Origin: Homarus americanus
Lineage: Eukaryota; Arthropoda; Malacostraca; Decapoda; Nephropidae
DNA: 64,000 nt
Reading direction: 5' to 3'
NCBI RefSeq assembly: GCF_018991925.1
Contig: NW_024738608.1
Coordinates: 4,190,654-4,254,653, forward strand
Shown: positions 38,163 through 48,725 of the stretch, piece after piece
Layout of the letters: each line of letters starts with the position of its first letter
How positions within the stretch are numbered: the first letter of the stretch is position 1
The notes under the pieces: model-generated
Databases searched by the model: none
Seen by the model: the letters and a program-made list of their open reading frames with translations, nothing else
What the model was told of the DNA's origin: nothing
Made by a program: the position numbers and the translations under genes

Positions 38163-38290
38163 TTTAGAGTTGTTGTTTATATCGTCATCGCGGTGGCTGT
38201 TGTTGCTCTTGTTATCACGGCTGTTTTTGACAGCCCGGTCACGGCTAATGGCCTCGTTAGTTTGATAATAGGCTCGCTCCCAGGGCTGCC
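38163..38290 (+). CDS. Candidate exon encoding a hydrophobic helix, unidentified
   Basis: After an acceptor-like TTTCCCCTTTTAG the + frame reads VVVYIVIAVAVVALVITAVF, a single-pass transmembrane-type helix, then DSPVTANGLVSLIIGSLPGL. The codons are strongly of purine-first, pyrimidine-last type (GTT, ATC, GCT), and CpGs are frequent, unlike nearby AT-rich DNA. A possible donor is GTTAGT near 38,256; otherwise the frame runs on to a CA microsatellite at 38,434. I do not recognise the protein. It may be one exon of a membrane protein, or chance. Confidence 0.25.
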
Positions 38291-38433
38291 GCGATCTTTT
38301 TCTCGTACTGCTATTTTTAATTTCCTAATGTCATGGATCACCACTAACACAACACTTACTGAGATGTTTTATTGCTGTATTATTGTTCACAGTCTGACCT
38401 TTACTGGAAGATATAAACAATTAGTTATTCACA

Positions 38434-38471
38434 GTACACACACACACACACGCACACACACACACACACAC
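38434..38471. repeat. (CA)n microsatellite
   Basis: CA run of about 18 units with one CG interruption. Confidence 0.95.
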
Positions 38472-38994
38472 TGAGTTTGTTGGTCCACATTTTGAATTAG
38501 GTAATTAACTGTTGTCTTCAGCTTTGGGTTAAGTACACAACTGCTAATATTCTTGTTTTATGAGACTCCGGCTACTCCCTCAAATACGACGACTTGTTGT
38601 ATGAAATGTTATATCACATCTTAATCTTAAATAAAAACAAATTTTCGCCATCATGTGAGAAAGTTATTCAAATTACCTCAATATATTAAGCACCATTTTC
38701 ACTACATATTCTCTGGTAAAAGAAACATTCAAGAAACTCTAAGGATGTTTCATACAGTCCCTGGCAACAATGTCAGACATTGAAGATGTTTCACAAACTC
38801 TGGGAATATTTTTCTCACCCTTGGGAGAGTTTCTCAACTCTATATATCTTTTTCGGACCCATGGATCCATATCACACACTAAAAATACTTTCCTGTCCAT
38901 TAGAATAGTTTTCCCACCGTCAACCTAAGTAATATAACCGAGGATATATTCCCAGATCCCTGGAACACTACCCGACCTCAGGAAATACTCTGAC

Positions 38995-39235
38995 AGGGAA
39001 GATTCTGAGTGGGAATACTTTGAGAGGGAATAATTTGAGGGGGAATAGTCTAAATTGCAATACCCTGAGAGGAATACATGTACTCTGAATAGGAACTTTG
39101 AGTGAGAATACTTTGAGAGGAAATACCGAGTGGGAATACTCTAAGAATGAATACGCCGAGTGGGGATGCTCTGAACAGGAACTCTAGAGAGGAAATTGTC
39201 TTAAGTGAGAATACTGAGTGGGAATACTGTGAGCA
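38995..39235. repeat. Degenerate ~24-bp repeat (GAGTGGGAATACT type)
   Basis: About ten diverged units of TCTGAGTGGGAATACTTTGAG or GAGAGGGAATA type with spacing of 20-28 bp. Confidence 0.75.
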
Positions 39236-40774
39236 TCCTGGAAATAGTCTTGAAGGTGAGTTGTCAGGAACAGAGTAGAAGCGTTTATCCCTGCGTTCGA
39301 AAGTTGGAGGACTGTAGCGGTAATCTTGTCCACCTGTGTGTCTGTCTGTCTGGTTTATGCTCAATAACTTCCCACAGACACAATGAACTGATTCTACCTT
39401 GGTGTACCTTGTATATCCGTGTGTTATGGCGGGTTCTCTCTTGTGATCATTGACAGTTACGCTGGTGTTAATAATTTCAGACATAAGGCGTTTGACCATA
39501 TGGAATTTAGCAGTATTCACACAAATAGGGTTTTCACTGGATACCTTTTCGTAAACTCAATGGATTTATTTCAGGTTTGGTCTGAAATTGTACCAAGATT
39601 TACAGGGTTTTGTTTTGAAATGTTTGGTGTGTTGGCAGTTCAAAGAGTTTTAGAATACTGTACTAATCATTCTCAGTTGGGCAACTGTTTTTTATAATTG
39701 CTTTTAAATTTGCAACTACTTTTTATAGTGAATAAGTTGTGATCCAGTGATTTGATTCTTCATGTGAACAACAGCAGGAAAGTGACTTGAATGTCCGTGT
39801 GAAAAGTTGCAGTAAAGTGTCTTTATATCATATCCTGCAATAGTTAAAGTAAGCAACAGCCTGGCGTCAATACTAAGAAATATTACTAAGTTCTTGGTAC
39901 AGTACTGTTGATAAAGAATGCGTTAGGTGTACATAAGCATGAATTAGTACACAAGTCTCTGAGTAGGAACCATTATGAGTACAAGAGTGATAAATCAAAA
40001 CTCTTTTGTGTTTCACTGGATGATAAAGCAGAGGTGACGTTAATAGATATATTTTGTGGAATAATACATCTCGGGTAGCGTGTGTGTGTTACGGCAAGCT
40101 ATTTAAGTGTATCACAAGTGAATAATAGACACTATGTCAGAGTAATGTATCACTAATATAAGTTCTCTCCTGTAGTCAAGCAAAGTTAGTTAGTTATCTT
40201 GATACTCTATTCACTATTGTTACAGATTTATCGTCACTGACTTACTAGTGGCTAAAGTTTGCAACCATTATATTAACTTCTCAGTCCTTTGTGTAACTTT
40301 AGCCAAAGTTTCTGTCGTATTTCATGATCGAACCAGAGTAAAGGATTCCACAGCCTCACTTGTAGGATCAGAACGTACTCAAACAACATAAATGTTAACT
40401 ACAGTAACAATCCTTCATGCTGAGGATTTGTTTTATATTAAGATTTATTTCCATTGTCCTTCTAGTTACTTTGCTGACTATAATACAAGTACAGTCTGAG
40501 GTAAAGATCGTGACTGAGCTTCATTGTCAGGGAGCCTCAGTAAGACAGGAAAGGATGTACAATATTTGCAGTCCTTATATTGGTGAAATTATTTAGACAG
40601 TTAAGCTTAATTTATGTCTAAATTTGCCTATTATTATTATTATTATTGAGTATCACTAAGTTTCAAGCTATTACAATTTTTTACACAAATGAACTACTGT
40701 ACAGTATCTTGTATGTAAAGCAAGATGTTCTTAATCACATAAATTAGATTCAATTTCCCTCTAGTATGCAGCTA
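39236..40774. other. Unassigned AT-rich, repeat-poor DNA
   Basis: Intron-like composition. Overlapping frames at 39,205-39,697 lack motifs. Nothing else recognised. Confidence 0.4.
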
Positions 40775-40987
40775 AAATGGGGCCAATGGCTGAATGGATA
40801 TTATGGCTCGCCCTCTGCCCTAATGGTTGTTGGTTTGTGCTTATGGGAACCCCAGTCTAGCCAGCAGTCAATGGGTACCTAACTTTATAGTTGAGGAAGT
40901 GAAGGCAGTCCAGTGCAATGCCAGTCACACAACCAGCCCCCTGGTGTACCGGAGACTTTCATGGTGCTATACAGGTACAGTATTAAA
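40775..40987 (+). mobile_element. tRNA-derived SINE remnant
   Basis: GGCCAATGGCTGAATGG gives an A box (TGGCTGAATGG) that fits TRGYNNARNGG. GTTGGTTTGTGCTTA sits where a decayed B box is expected. The body CAGTCTAGCCAGCAGTCAAT + GGGTACCTAAC parallels the body of the SINE at 23,755-23,888. A TA-flanked MITE starts directly at its 3' end. Confidence 0.6.
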
Positions 40988-40989
40988 TA

Positions 40990-41291
40990 CAGTGGGTCCT
41001 CGGGTTATGAACGGGTTCCGTTCCTCATGACGTTCTTAAGTCAGATTTGTACGTAAGTCAGAACACATGCTATGTGCATACTGCATTTACAGAACAGTGT
41101 TTAAAATTCCACTATATCATAACCTAAGTCCTTATATACATCTAATATCACTTAATTTAAGACAAAAGAACAGAATGACAAAATACAGTAAATGAAAGAA
41201 AAAAAAATAGTCATCAGGTAAATAAAATCCTGTAAATTTCAAGTTTAACCTCATTTGTATCGGCAGGCATTTGTAAGTCGGGGACCTCCTG
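40990..41291. mobile_element. 302-bp MITE, TA target site
   Basis: Left end CAGTGGGTCCTCGGGTTA, right end (reverse complement) CAGGAGGTCCCCGACTTA; 13 of 18 terminal bases match. TA lies immediately outside both ends (40,988-40,989 and 41,292-41,293), the insertion pattern of Tc1/mariner/pogo-superfamily elements. No transposase frame fits in 302 bp, so it is non-autonomous. Superfamily assignment rests on the TA duplication and CAGNNGGTCC-like ends. Confidence 0.7.
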
Positions 41292-43354
41292 TATTATATG
41301 ATAAGGAGACTGGATTGTATACGGTACTTGGAGTGGCAATTTTCATACAGTATTTGTATTGGTGTTGGTTCTTTTATCATTATATTTGTTTCTAATTTGT
41401 TGTTGTACAAATAATAATTGTGAAATTGGTTAGTTAGGGTAAAGGAATTCATTTGTTGCGTTGGATTTTGTTGTAAACGGATGCGGTTTTGTTTTGGTCG
41501 ACATGAGCCTTTTCGCTCGCAGAAAATGGAGTTAATTAGCAGGATCATCTCAATCTTCATCTATCATGGTTATTATGTTGAATTCATTACTAAATTCAAC
41601 CTAGCTCGTGGAAGATACACGCACATGATGACTAGTGACGCTACAATTATTCTTATATGACTGGTACATTTATTACAGTCCACTGGAGTTATTCTTAAAT
41701 GATTTTTGCTTTTCATTATCTACCCTGTAAATTATTCCATATGATCGCCTTAGAAGCAGCATATATTTGTAGAAAGGATGTAACAAACCACAGGGGTTTC
41801 ACGTGCCGGTCAGAGAATGCCGCGAACCTAACACTGACTTCACGTAGTAAGGTAGTCATGTCGGGGTCAGTAAATGACAACCAATAGGCTCCAACATGAC
41901 AGAGCGTCCAGGGTCTCTCATTTCCTCCACTTGTTGTATTCTCTCTAAAGACGAGTAGCACAAAATGTCAGGGAAATTAAGAAATTTATCTCTTTCCTGT
42001 GATTCCCTCCCACCCATCAATTTTTTACGTAATTAATTTCCAAGTTGCAATGTTCAAACCTTATTTCCTAACCCATGGATGTATATAACAATCAGAATTT
42101 AGATGTTCAGAGCTAATGAAAGATGTTGGTCGATGAAATAAAAATAAACGGGAGCACAGTACAAGTTTGGAAGCGTCGGGTACACATTGGTTTTCTTAGC
42201 CCCACCTAAACCCCGCACCACTACACAAGAAGAAATACCCATGTACAGTCGGGCTCAAAAATTCACTCCCTCCCAAAATGAAGCAGCATCAACCCCAAAT
42301 GAGATCAAACAACACACCCGCACCAGATGACAGTCAGGGTAAGTCAGTTCGCAGACTCAGTTTCAACACAGGGAGATAACTTTTGGCCACAACTGTACTT
42401 TACCTTCACCCAAAAATATAACCAGTATTTATAATTGTCTCAGAAATATAAACTAATATCTAATCAATCATTACATGAAAAAGAAAATTTGGCATTTGCA
42501 GGGAACAGAAAGATGTACATCATCTGAGTATAAAATTTGCATGTGTTGCACAGAAATAAATGTATGACCCTAATGTTCATCCAACACAAAATTTGCATTT
42601 AATTTAAAAAGAAATAATTACGTACTGTATACACATTATCTTTCATCTGAAAATAAAGTTTCCATGATGTATTGAAATACATATTTACATTATTTTATTT
42701 GCATCTCCAAAAAAATTACTAAAAGAAGAAATGAACTTTAACTTCATATATCATATACTGTACTATAGTTGAACAGAATGTTATACTGTACATATATGTA
42801 TTTCATCTAGACCAGGAAAGAAAAACAATTGTATTAAACCTGTACAAAAATAATGAACCTTACCTCCATCTGACCAACAAACCTCCATAAATGACATTCT
42901 AAGTGTTAGTTATACTGTACTTTTAATTAAACATAGACATTGTAGCTTCACCTAATCATTAAAGATTACATTGCTAATAAGCCTTGATTTACCTCAGGAT
43001 GTGATGTTACCACTCCTAGAATTTCAGTACTGAAGGGTCAGTGTTAGTAAGATGCATGCAAAAAAAAAATAATAATAATAAAAAATGCTCCCAGGCAAAG
43101 CAAGGCTCAAGATTCAAACTTTATCCCCACTTTATAATACCATGAAGGATAATTATAATTAGTATCTTAAATCCCATTAACTCCAAATTTATTTGAAATT
43201 ACCTTTAAATTATGTCTTGTTAAATTTTTAGTACATTTTCAACCCTTGAAACAAATCTCATACTGTACAGTATTTGGATGTGCATTTTTAAAACTGTACC
43301 CTAAGATAACCTAACCTACTATGAATTCTACAAAATGTGGGACTATGTACTTAC
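41292..43354. other. Unassigned AT-rich DNA
   Basis: Mostly intron-like. A GC-richer, CpG-containing patch at 41,780-41,950 holds CCAAT on the plus strand (41,880-41,884) and TTCACGTG/TTCACGTAG words. Frames on both strands there lack motifs. Confidence 0.4.
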
Positions 43355-43411
43355 CACAGATGCATCAGCCTTTATTTATCTTCATCACTTGTCTTGCACT
43401 GAAGTTTTAAC
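43355..43411 (-). CDS. Candidate exon (4) of an unidentified minus-strand gene
   Basis: Bounded by a strong acceptor (AATGTTTTTTACAG) and donor (GTGGTAAGTAC). One frame reads LKLQCKTSDEDK then TAA, and the stop overlaps AATAAA. It could therefore be a last exon that ends at its own poly(A) signal, or an internal non-coding exon. It is grouped with the exon-like segments upstream at 45,526, 46,512 and 46,759 only by strand, spacing and splice borders. The reading phase does not join cleanly to exon 3 (one base short). Confidence 0.25.
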
Positions 43412-45525
43412 CTGTAAAAAACATTTACCAGTTAGAAAAAGGATTTACTACAGTATGCTTGTTACATAAAACCCTGTGATAATAAAGTAGTTCTTTGCCA
43501 CTACAGTACAGTACTGCCATGATAAAATAACCTTCAAGGATTAAGATCAATAATCCCCACTCAGTCATACAATATTTAAAAAAACAATGACTTTTATCCC
43601 ACATATTGTCAGTTATCAAACAGATTTTCAGTTATCACGCCCCCAAGAATTTTAATGTAATGCCAAAACACCAGTACTGTACTGTACAAAAATGATTAAA
43701 CCAACTGCCCCTTTAATGTCCACACTTCAGGCATCAAAGGCCTTCATCCCAGATAATTAAAACAAAAATTCATTGACCAGTTATGAAGACATGATATTAC
43801 ACTCTTACAGTAACTCTTATTATTAATTAATATTATTCTGTCTCCCAAAAACAAGTATGAAACTTTCAGTACATATGAGAGGGACAGCACTGTAAAGTAT
43901 TTATATAAAAGTTTGTTTGGTGGATTCATAATTTCCTTGGTTAGAATATAATTAAAATATTCCTTTAAATAGCAATAATTCCCATATCTTAGCAAAAATG
44001 ATTTCCTTATAGTACAGTAATTAGTAATAGAGGATACCTTGAATAGTACATACAGTTTCTTAACACACACACAAATCTTAACTTCATTTTCCTACACTTC
44101 ACCCTCTATATACTATACTATATCTGCTATTAATCTACATACAGACAAACACACATAAGGCCAATGAACACCTTCCCACAAAAATATGGGTTGTTGACTG
44201 CTGATATTAAAACACTAGGGTACCACTTGATGTAGTAAAGTGACCAATGAGAAAGCTAAGAGTCGAGCAGTACAGTACATTGTTTGAGTGGTTATGGCAT
44301 TACTTAAGGGCTCAAAAACCTGTTAGAGTATATGGTGAGGCAAGTGAGGAATTTGAATTAAAAGAAGGAGTCCATTAGGGGTCTGTCTTGAGCCACCTTT
44401 TATTTATCATGGTGCTGGAGGCAATATCACAGGACTTTAGTACTGGCCTACCCTGGGAGATGTTATGGTGATTACTGAGTGCTGATAACAGATAACACTT
44501 GTATAGTACTGAATAGGCAGCGGAGAATTATAAAAAATGGAAGGAATTAATAAGGCATAAATAAAAATATTGATTAGTAGTATGGGTGAGGGACCTATGG
44601 CGGAAATTCATTGATATGCCCAGAACGGAGAGATTTTTACCATAATTTCTCAGAATGCTAAAAAAAAAGAAATTCGAGGAATGTAAAGTTCCAGGGAACG
44701 GGGATATTACTGCTTAGGTCCTTTTACGTTAGCCCGACCGTTATCATTACTCAACTCCTGTTCCAATTCATGAGTCCATTGCCTATCAGCCTTTCCCTAT
44801 CTCTCAGCTCTAGTCCAATCTTCCTTACTTCGCATTCCTCAACATCTTCACCACACTCATTAGTTTCTTAATACAGTACCTTGATTCCTCCTTCTCAGCT
44901 AATATAGATATTTCCTTTCCTTCTAAACCTGCATCTTTTTCAACTTCAATTATATATTTCAAGAACATATACAGATAGACTCATCATTGCAATAGCTAAT
45001 TTAAGGTATTCTGATATACAGTATTAGTAAGTAATACAGTACGGTTATATCAATAAAGGTTAATAAAAATAAAATTTACATTGAGTAAATCATACATCCA
45101 AGAAATTAACTTCAATAACAAGTATCAACACTGACCAAACCTTCTAAGGGCACCCACAGCACTTCACTCATCACCCAGCCATCCTAATCTTTAACCAACA
45201 CATGGAGAGGTCAAGACTATACCTGGCCATACAGTACAGTACAGTACCATCTGCAGGAGGAAAGGGTGTAATAACCTGACTAAGTTCTTATGATTGGACC
45301 CTCCCAGCCTAATGTTACTGAGGTGAAGTAAATACTATCACATCTTCATTGAACATAAGGAACAGTAACAGCTGACTTAGGAGGAAGAACACGTAACAAA
45401 ATGGATAGTACTGTATAGTTATCCTTGTAGCAGTATGCTAAAAGCACCAGCTACACTACTGTTCCAATATAGTGACTGTGACTGAAACATCTGCTCTCTC
45501 TTAGTACACAGGCATAGTAACTCAC
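43412..45525. other. Unassigned AT-rich DNA, possible intron
   Basis: No repeats over 40 bp, no domain-bearing frame. Would be the intron between candidate exons 3 and 4 if that model holds. Confidence 0.35.
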
Positions 45526-45620
45526 GGTAGTTTAAGGATACGGCGTCCATGTCACTGCTGGACACGTATCTTGCCAGCAGGGTTACTTGTCCAAAATACA
45601 GTTCACACGTATTCAACCAA
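45526..45620 (-). CDS. Candidate exon (3) of an unidentified minus-strand gene
   Basis: 95 bp between acceptor TTAATATTTCAG and donor GTGAGT. Only one frame is open; it gives 31 full codons, including WLNTCELYFGQVTLLARYV and SSSDMDAVSLNY. Composition is ordinary globular protein. I do not recognise a family. Joining it to candidate exon 2 needs one extra base (CTGAG + TTGG would give ...QLSWLNT...), whereas the canonical GT at 46,511 supplies CTGA. A missing G in the assembly, an additional exon or a decayed gene would each explain this. Confidence 0.35.
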
Positions 45621-45989
45621 CTGAAATATTAATTAGATAATAATAAAAAGGTCACAAATTCAAAAATAATCCTCCAATTTATACAAGTTATAGTAAAGTG
45701 GAACCAGATGCTGACATAATCCTACTCTGCCATTTTGTCAAGGGTTTAACTTCCTTGGATTCTTTAAATAAGATATTTTAAACTGATTCATGATGTATTA
45801 TTCGATTCCACTTTGACCATAAATTAAGTAATGAGGAGGAAAATGACAGCAAAAATAAAAACTTGGAAATGTATAAACAATTTATACTGCTACAGGACAA
45901 TACTAATCAAAATAGTTGGTATGGGTGTATTACAGAACATAGGTCTCTACAAACAGGCTCTCAAGTATGGTAAAACAGCAATAAGGGCA
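45621..45989. other. Unassigned AT-rich DNA
   Basis: No repeat or domain-bearing frame recognised. Confidence 0.4.
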
Positions 45990-46235
45990 CACAGCTCACC
46001 ACCACCTCATACACAGCTCACAACCACCTCATACACAGCTCACAACCACCACATACACAGCTCACCACCACCACATACACAGCTCACAACCACCTAACAC
46101 ACAGCTCACCACCACCTCATATACAGCTCACCACCACCTCATACACAGCTCACCACCACCTCATACACAGCTCACAACCACCACATACACAGCTCACCAC
46201 CACCACATATACAGCTCATCGCTATACACAACTCA
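45990..46235. repeat. 22-bp A/C-rich minisatellite, ~11 copies
   Basis: Units of ACAGCTCACCACCACCTCAT + AC or with CACAACCACC variants. Contains AGCT in each unit. Lies within the inferred intron of the candidate minus-strand gene. Confidence 0.92.
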
Positions 46236-46511
46236 CCGCCACACAACTTGACTGTAGCATTGTCAATATCTATAAAAAACATCCTTGCTAAAAATTTAAA
46301 ACCTGCTTTATGCCATTAGTCGGCATTTCTCACATTAAGTGTAACATATACAAAACTGTGTGATAACATGATTATATGTTAGCTAAGAATTCCTTGGTGT
46401 TTAATGATTCTCCTACTTGTAAGTAATTTTCGAAGGCAATTGGTAACATGATAGCCACTTCCTCTAATGCTCTTCATTAAGAAAAGTTACTATTGAAAAC
46501 GTTGTACTTAC

Positions 46512-46568
46512 TCAGCTGGTGCAAACTTTCATGCTTTAAGAAGTCTATGTTCAACCTATTTACCCTAT
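46512..46568 (-). CDS. Candidate exon (2) of an unidentified minus-strand gene
   Basis: Minus-strand segment with a pyrimidine-rich acceptor (TTCTTTTATTACAG at 46,577, or the tandem TTTTTAG at 46,569) and donor GTAAGTAC. The only open frame reads RVNRLNIDFLKHESLHQL. With the tandem acceptor at 46,569 it joins candidate exon 1 in frame through a GAT codon. Confidence 0.35.
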
Positions 46569-46758
46569 CTAAAAACCTGTAATAAAAGAAAACGCGTAAT
46601 TTACTGTAAATTGAAACTAGCCATAATATTCATTTATGGCAACTTAATGTTTATATACGTACTGTAATATCAACCCCTCTAAGTATCTTTGGAGAAAAAA
46701 TTCAACCGTAAATGTCTGTCAATTTTCTTGGTTTTCCGCACACAACACAAATTTACAC

Positions 46759-46783
46759 CACTGTTCCCAGAGCCCGGAGCCAT
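46759..46783 (-). CDS. Candidate first coding exon (1), minus strand
   Basis: ATG at 46,783-46,781 in a good start context (ACACAATGG, A at -3 and G at +4). It encodes MAPGSGNS, followed by a possible donor GTGTAAAT. The start was chosen because it lies just upstream of candidate exon 2, has a strong context and the spliced phase fits. The frame also stays open past the donor, so this exon end is uncertain. Confidence 0.3.
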
Positions 46784-46979
46784 TGTGTCAGTGACGCTAC
46801 AGAGGGATGGCACAGGAGTAAGCACTGCAGACACACCACAGCAATTTTAACTCATCTCATGTAATTTCTATGTATATTTAATTTCTAAATCATTTGGGGT
46901 AATTTTAATGTTATTACTGGTAAAATTATACGGCATTATGAGATTTTTTAAGAGTATTATCACTTACACAAGGCGGTTC

Positions 46980-47066
46980 TAATCGAGCAAGCCATTGTTC
47001 TCGAGAGCGCAAAGTTGCAACCAACAAAATTTGGGCAGCGCCATATTGGATGGACCCAAAGCTTAC
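46980..47066 (-). repeat. Left arm of a diverged inverted repeat with a YY1-like core
   Basis: Read on the minus strand: TTTGGGTCCATCCAATATGG, then CGCTGCCC, and further GCGCTCTCGAGAACAATGG and GCTCGATT. The plus-strand segment at 48,635-48,725 has the same landmarks in the same order. CAATATGGCGC resembles the YY1 consensus AANATGGCGGC. Confidence 0.6.
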
Positions 47067-47480
<414 letters not shown>

Positions 47481-48240
47481 TGAAAAAAAAAGATCAAAAG
47501 TGAGAAACGATATATGTATGTTGTGTTGTCAATGGTAAGAGAAACAATTGAGACCCTGCAACTGTGTGTAAATGAGGCAGAAAGTCAGATTAGCAACCTG
47601 GGACTTGGTCACAATTTTCGTGATGCCATATGGCAGCAGGGTCTACCATTAGACAACACATTATGCTTCCAATATCTTCCCAGGCAGTAGTACCTCCCTG
47701 TTTGGTAGCTGCCTACTACCTACTGAAAAATGAAAAATGTGTGTATGAACTTATGAATAAGTTAATTTGAAGAACTTTTATACTGAATGTAGATATATAG
47801 GATTTTAGATTTAATTACGTTTTTGGAAATTTCTACAGTTAATTGTAAGATATTCTAGATAAAGATGGATGAGATTGAAATAAATTTATTAAAAAACATT
47901 GAATTGAATCAATATTTTTACTGAAAAATACTTTTAACAAAGTCTGGAAGATACCAGAAGAAGAATGTATCATCTAATATGTGTAGCAATTATGTATCTG
48001 AGCTTAACTTGGCCAAACATACATGTGAAACCTTTTTTAAATCTCTGCTGATAGACATGTTAGGTTAGGCTAATGTGAATGTCTGCCTTGTAGTTTTAAG
48101 AATCTTGTATCTCTTCATTGCTAAAATATGTCCATACCGATCAAACATAAATCTTGAAGCTTGTGTTTTCTTTCATTTTTCTCTGCTCTGTTGGACATTT
48201 CAAAGACAAAAAAAATTGTCATAGGGCATACATAGATGGG
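47481..48240. other. Unassigned AT-rich DNA
   Basis: Nothing recognised. Confidence 0.4.
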
Positions 48241-48500
48241 CCAGTCATGCCTGCTCTAAACGTAACTTGCCAACGTCATTATCTCGTTCTCTAGGCCTAT
48301 CCTGGTCTCAAATCACTCCTCTGTGTCTCCTCGAACAGTTATACGACTGCATCGCCGACAAGAAAAACATTATCCAGGATTTGCGAGCAAAATTTGGCAT
48401 GATAGCCTCACTGATTCAGCCAAATCCGCGTAAAGCGTGGTCGTGGATAAGGGTCTGTAAACAGGAAATGTGTTCTCATTTGTGTAAAACAAGCAAATAA
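48241..48500 (+). other. Exon-like GC-richer segment, unidentified
   Basis: After TCTCGTTCTCTAG two + frames are open: one runs from an ATG at 48,267 for 77 codons (contains QLYDCIADKKNIIQDLRAKF), the other for about 50 codons (contains RRQEKHYPGFASKIW) to TAA. Both look protein-like, so the true frame, if any, cannot be decided by eye. It lies between the arms of the inverted repeat. It could be an exon or a degenerate element. Confidence 0.25.
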
Positions 48501-48634
48501 ATACAACTAAAACTACATCCAGGACTGATTCTTGTTTAGTTCCATTGCACAGTGCCGTTCTTGGCAGTAAATATATAAACTGTCATTAGTTATTCAGATA
48601 TTCTCCAATACAAGGGCTACAGTGATCTCCGCAG

Positions 48635-48725
48635 CTTTGTTCACGTTTTGGGTCTATCCAATATGGCAGCCAAGACTTCAACCTGGCTGCACTCTCTAAA
48701 CAATAGAAGCTCGATCCAGTCTTTG
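48635..48725 (+). repeat. Right arm of the diverged inverted repeat
   Basis: Reads TTTTGGGTCTATCCAATATG + GCAGCC, then GCACTCTCTAAACAATAG and GCTCGATCC, matching the minus-strand arm at 46,980-47,066. The distance between arms is about 1.6 kb. No clear target-site duplication is seen outside the arms. Confidence 0.6.
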
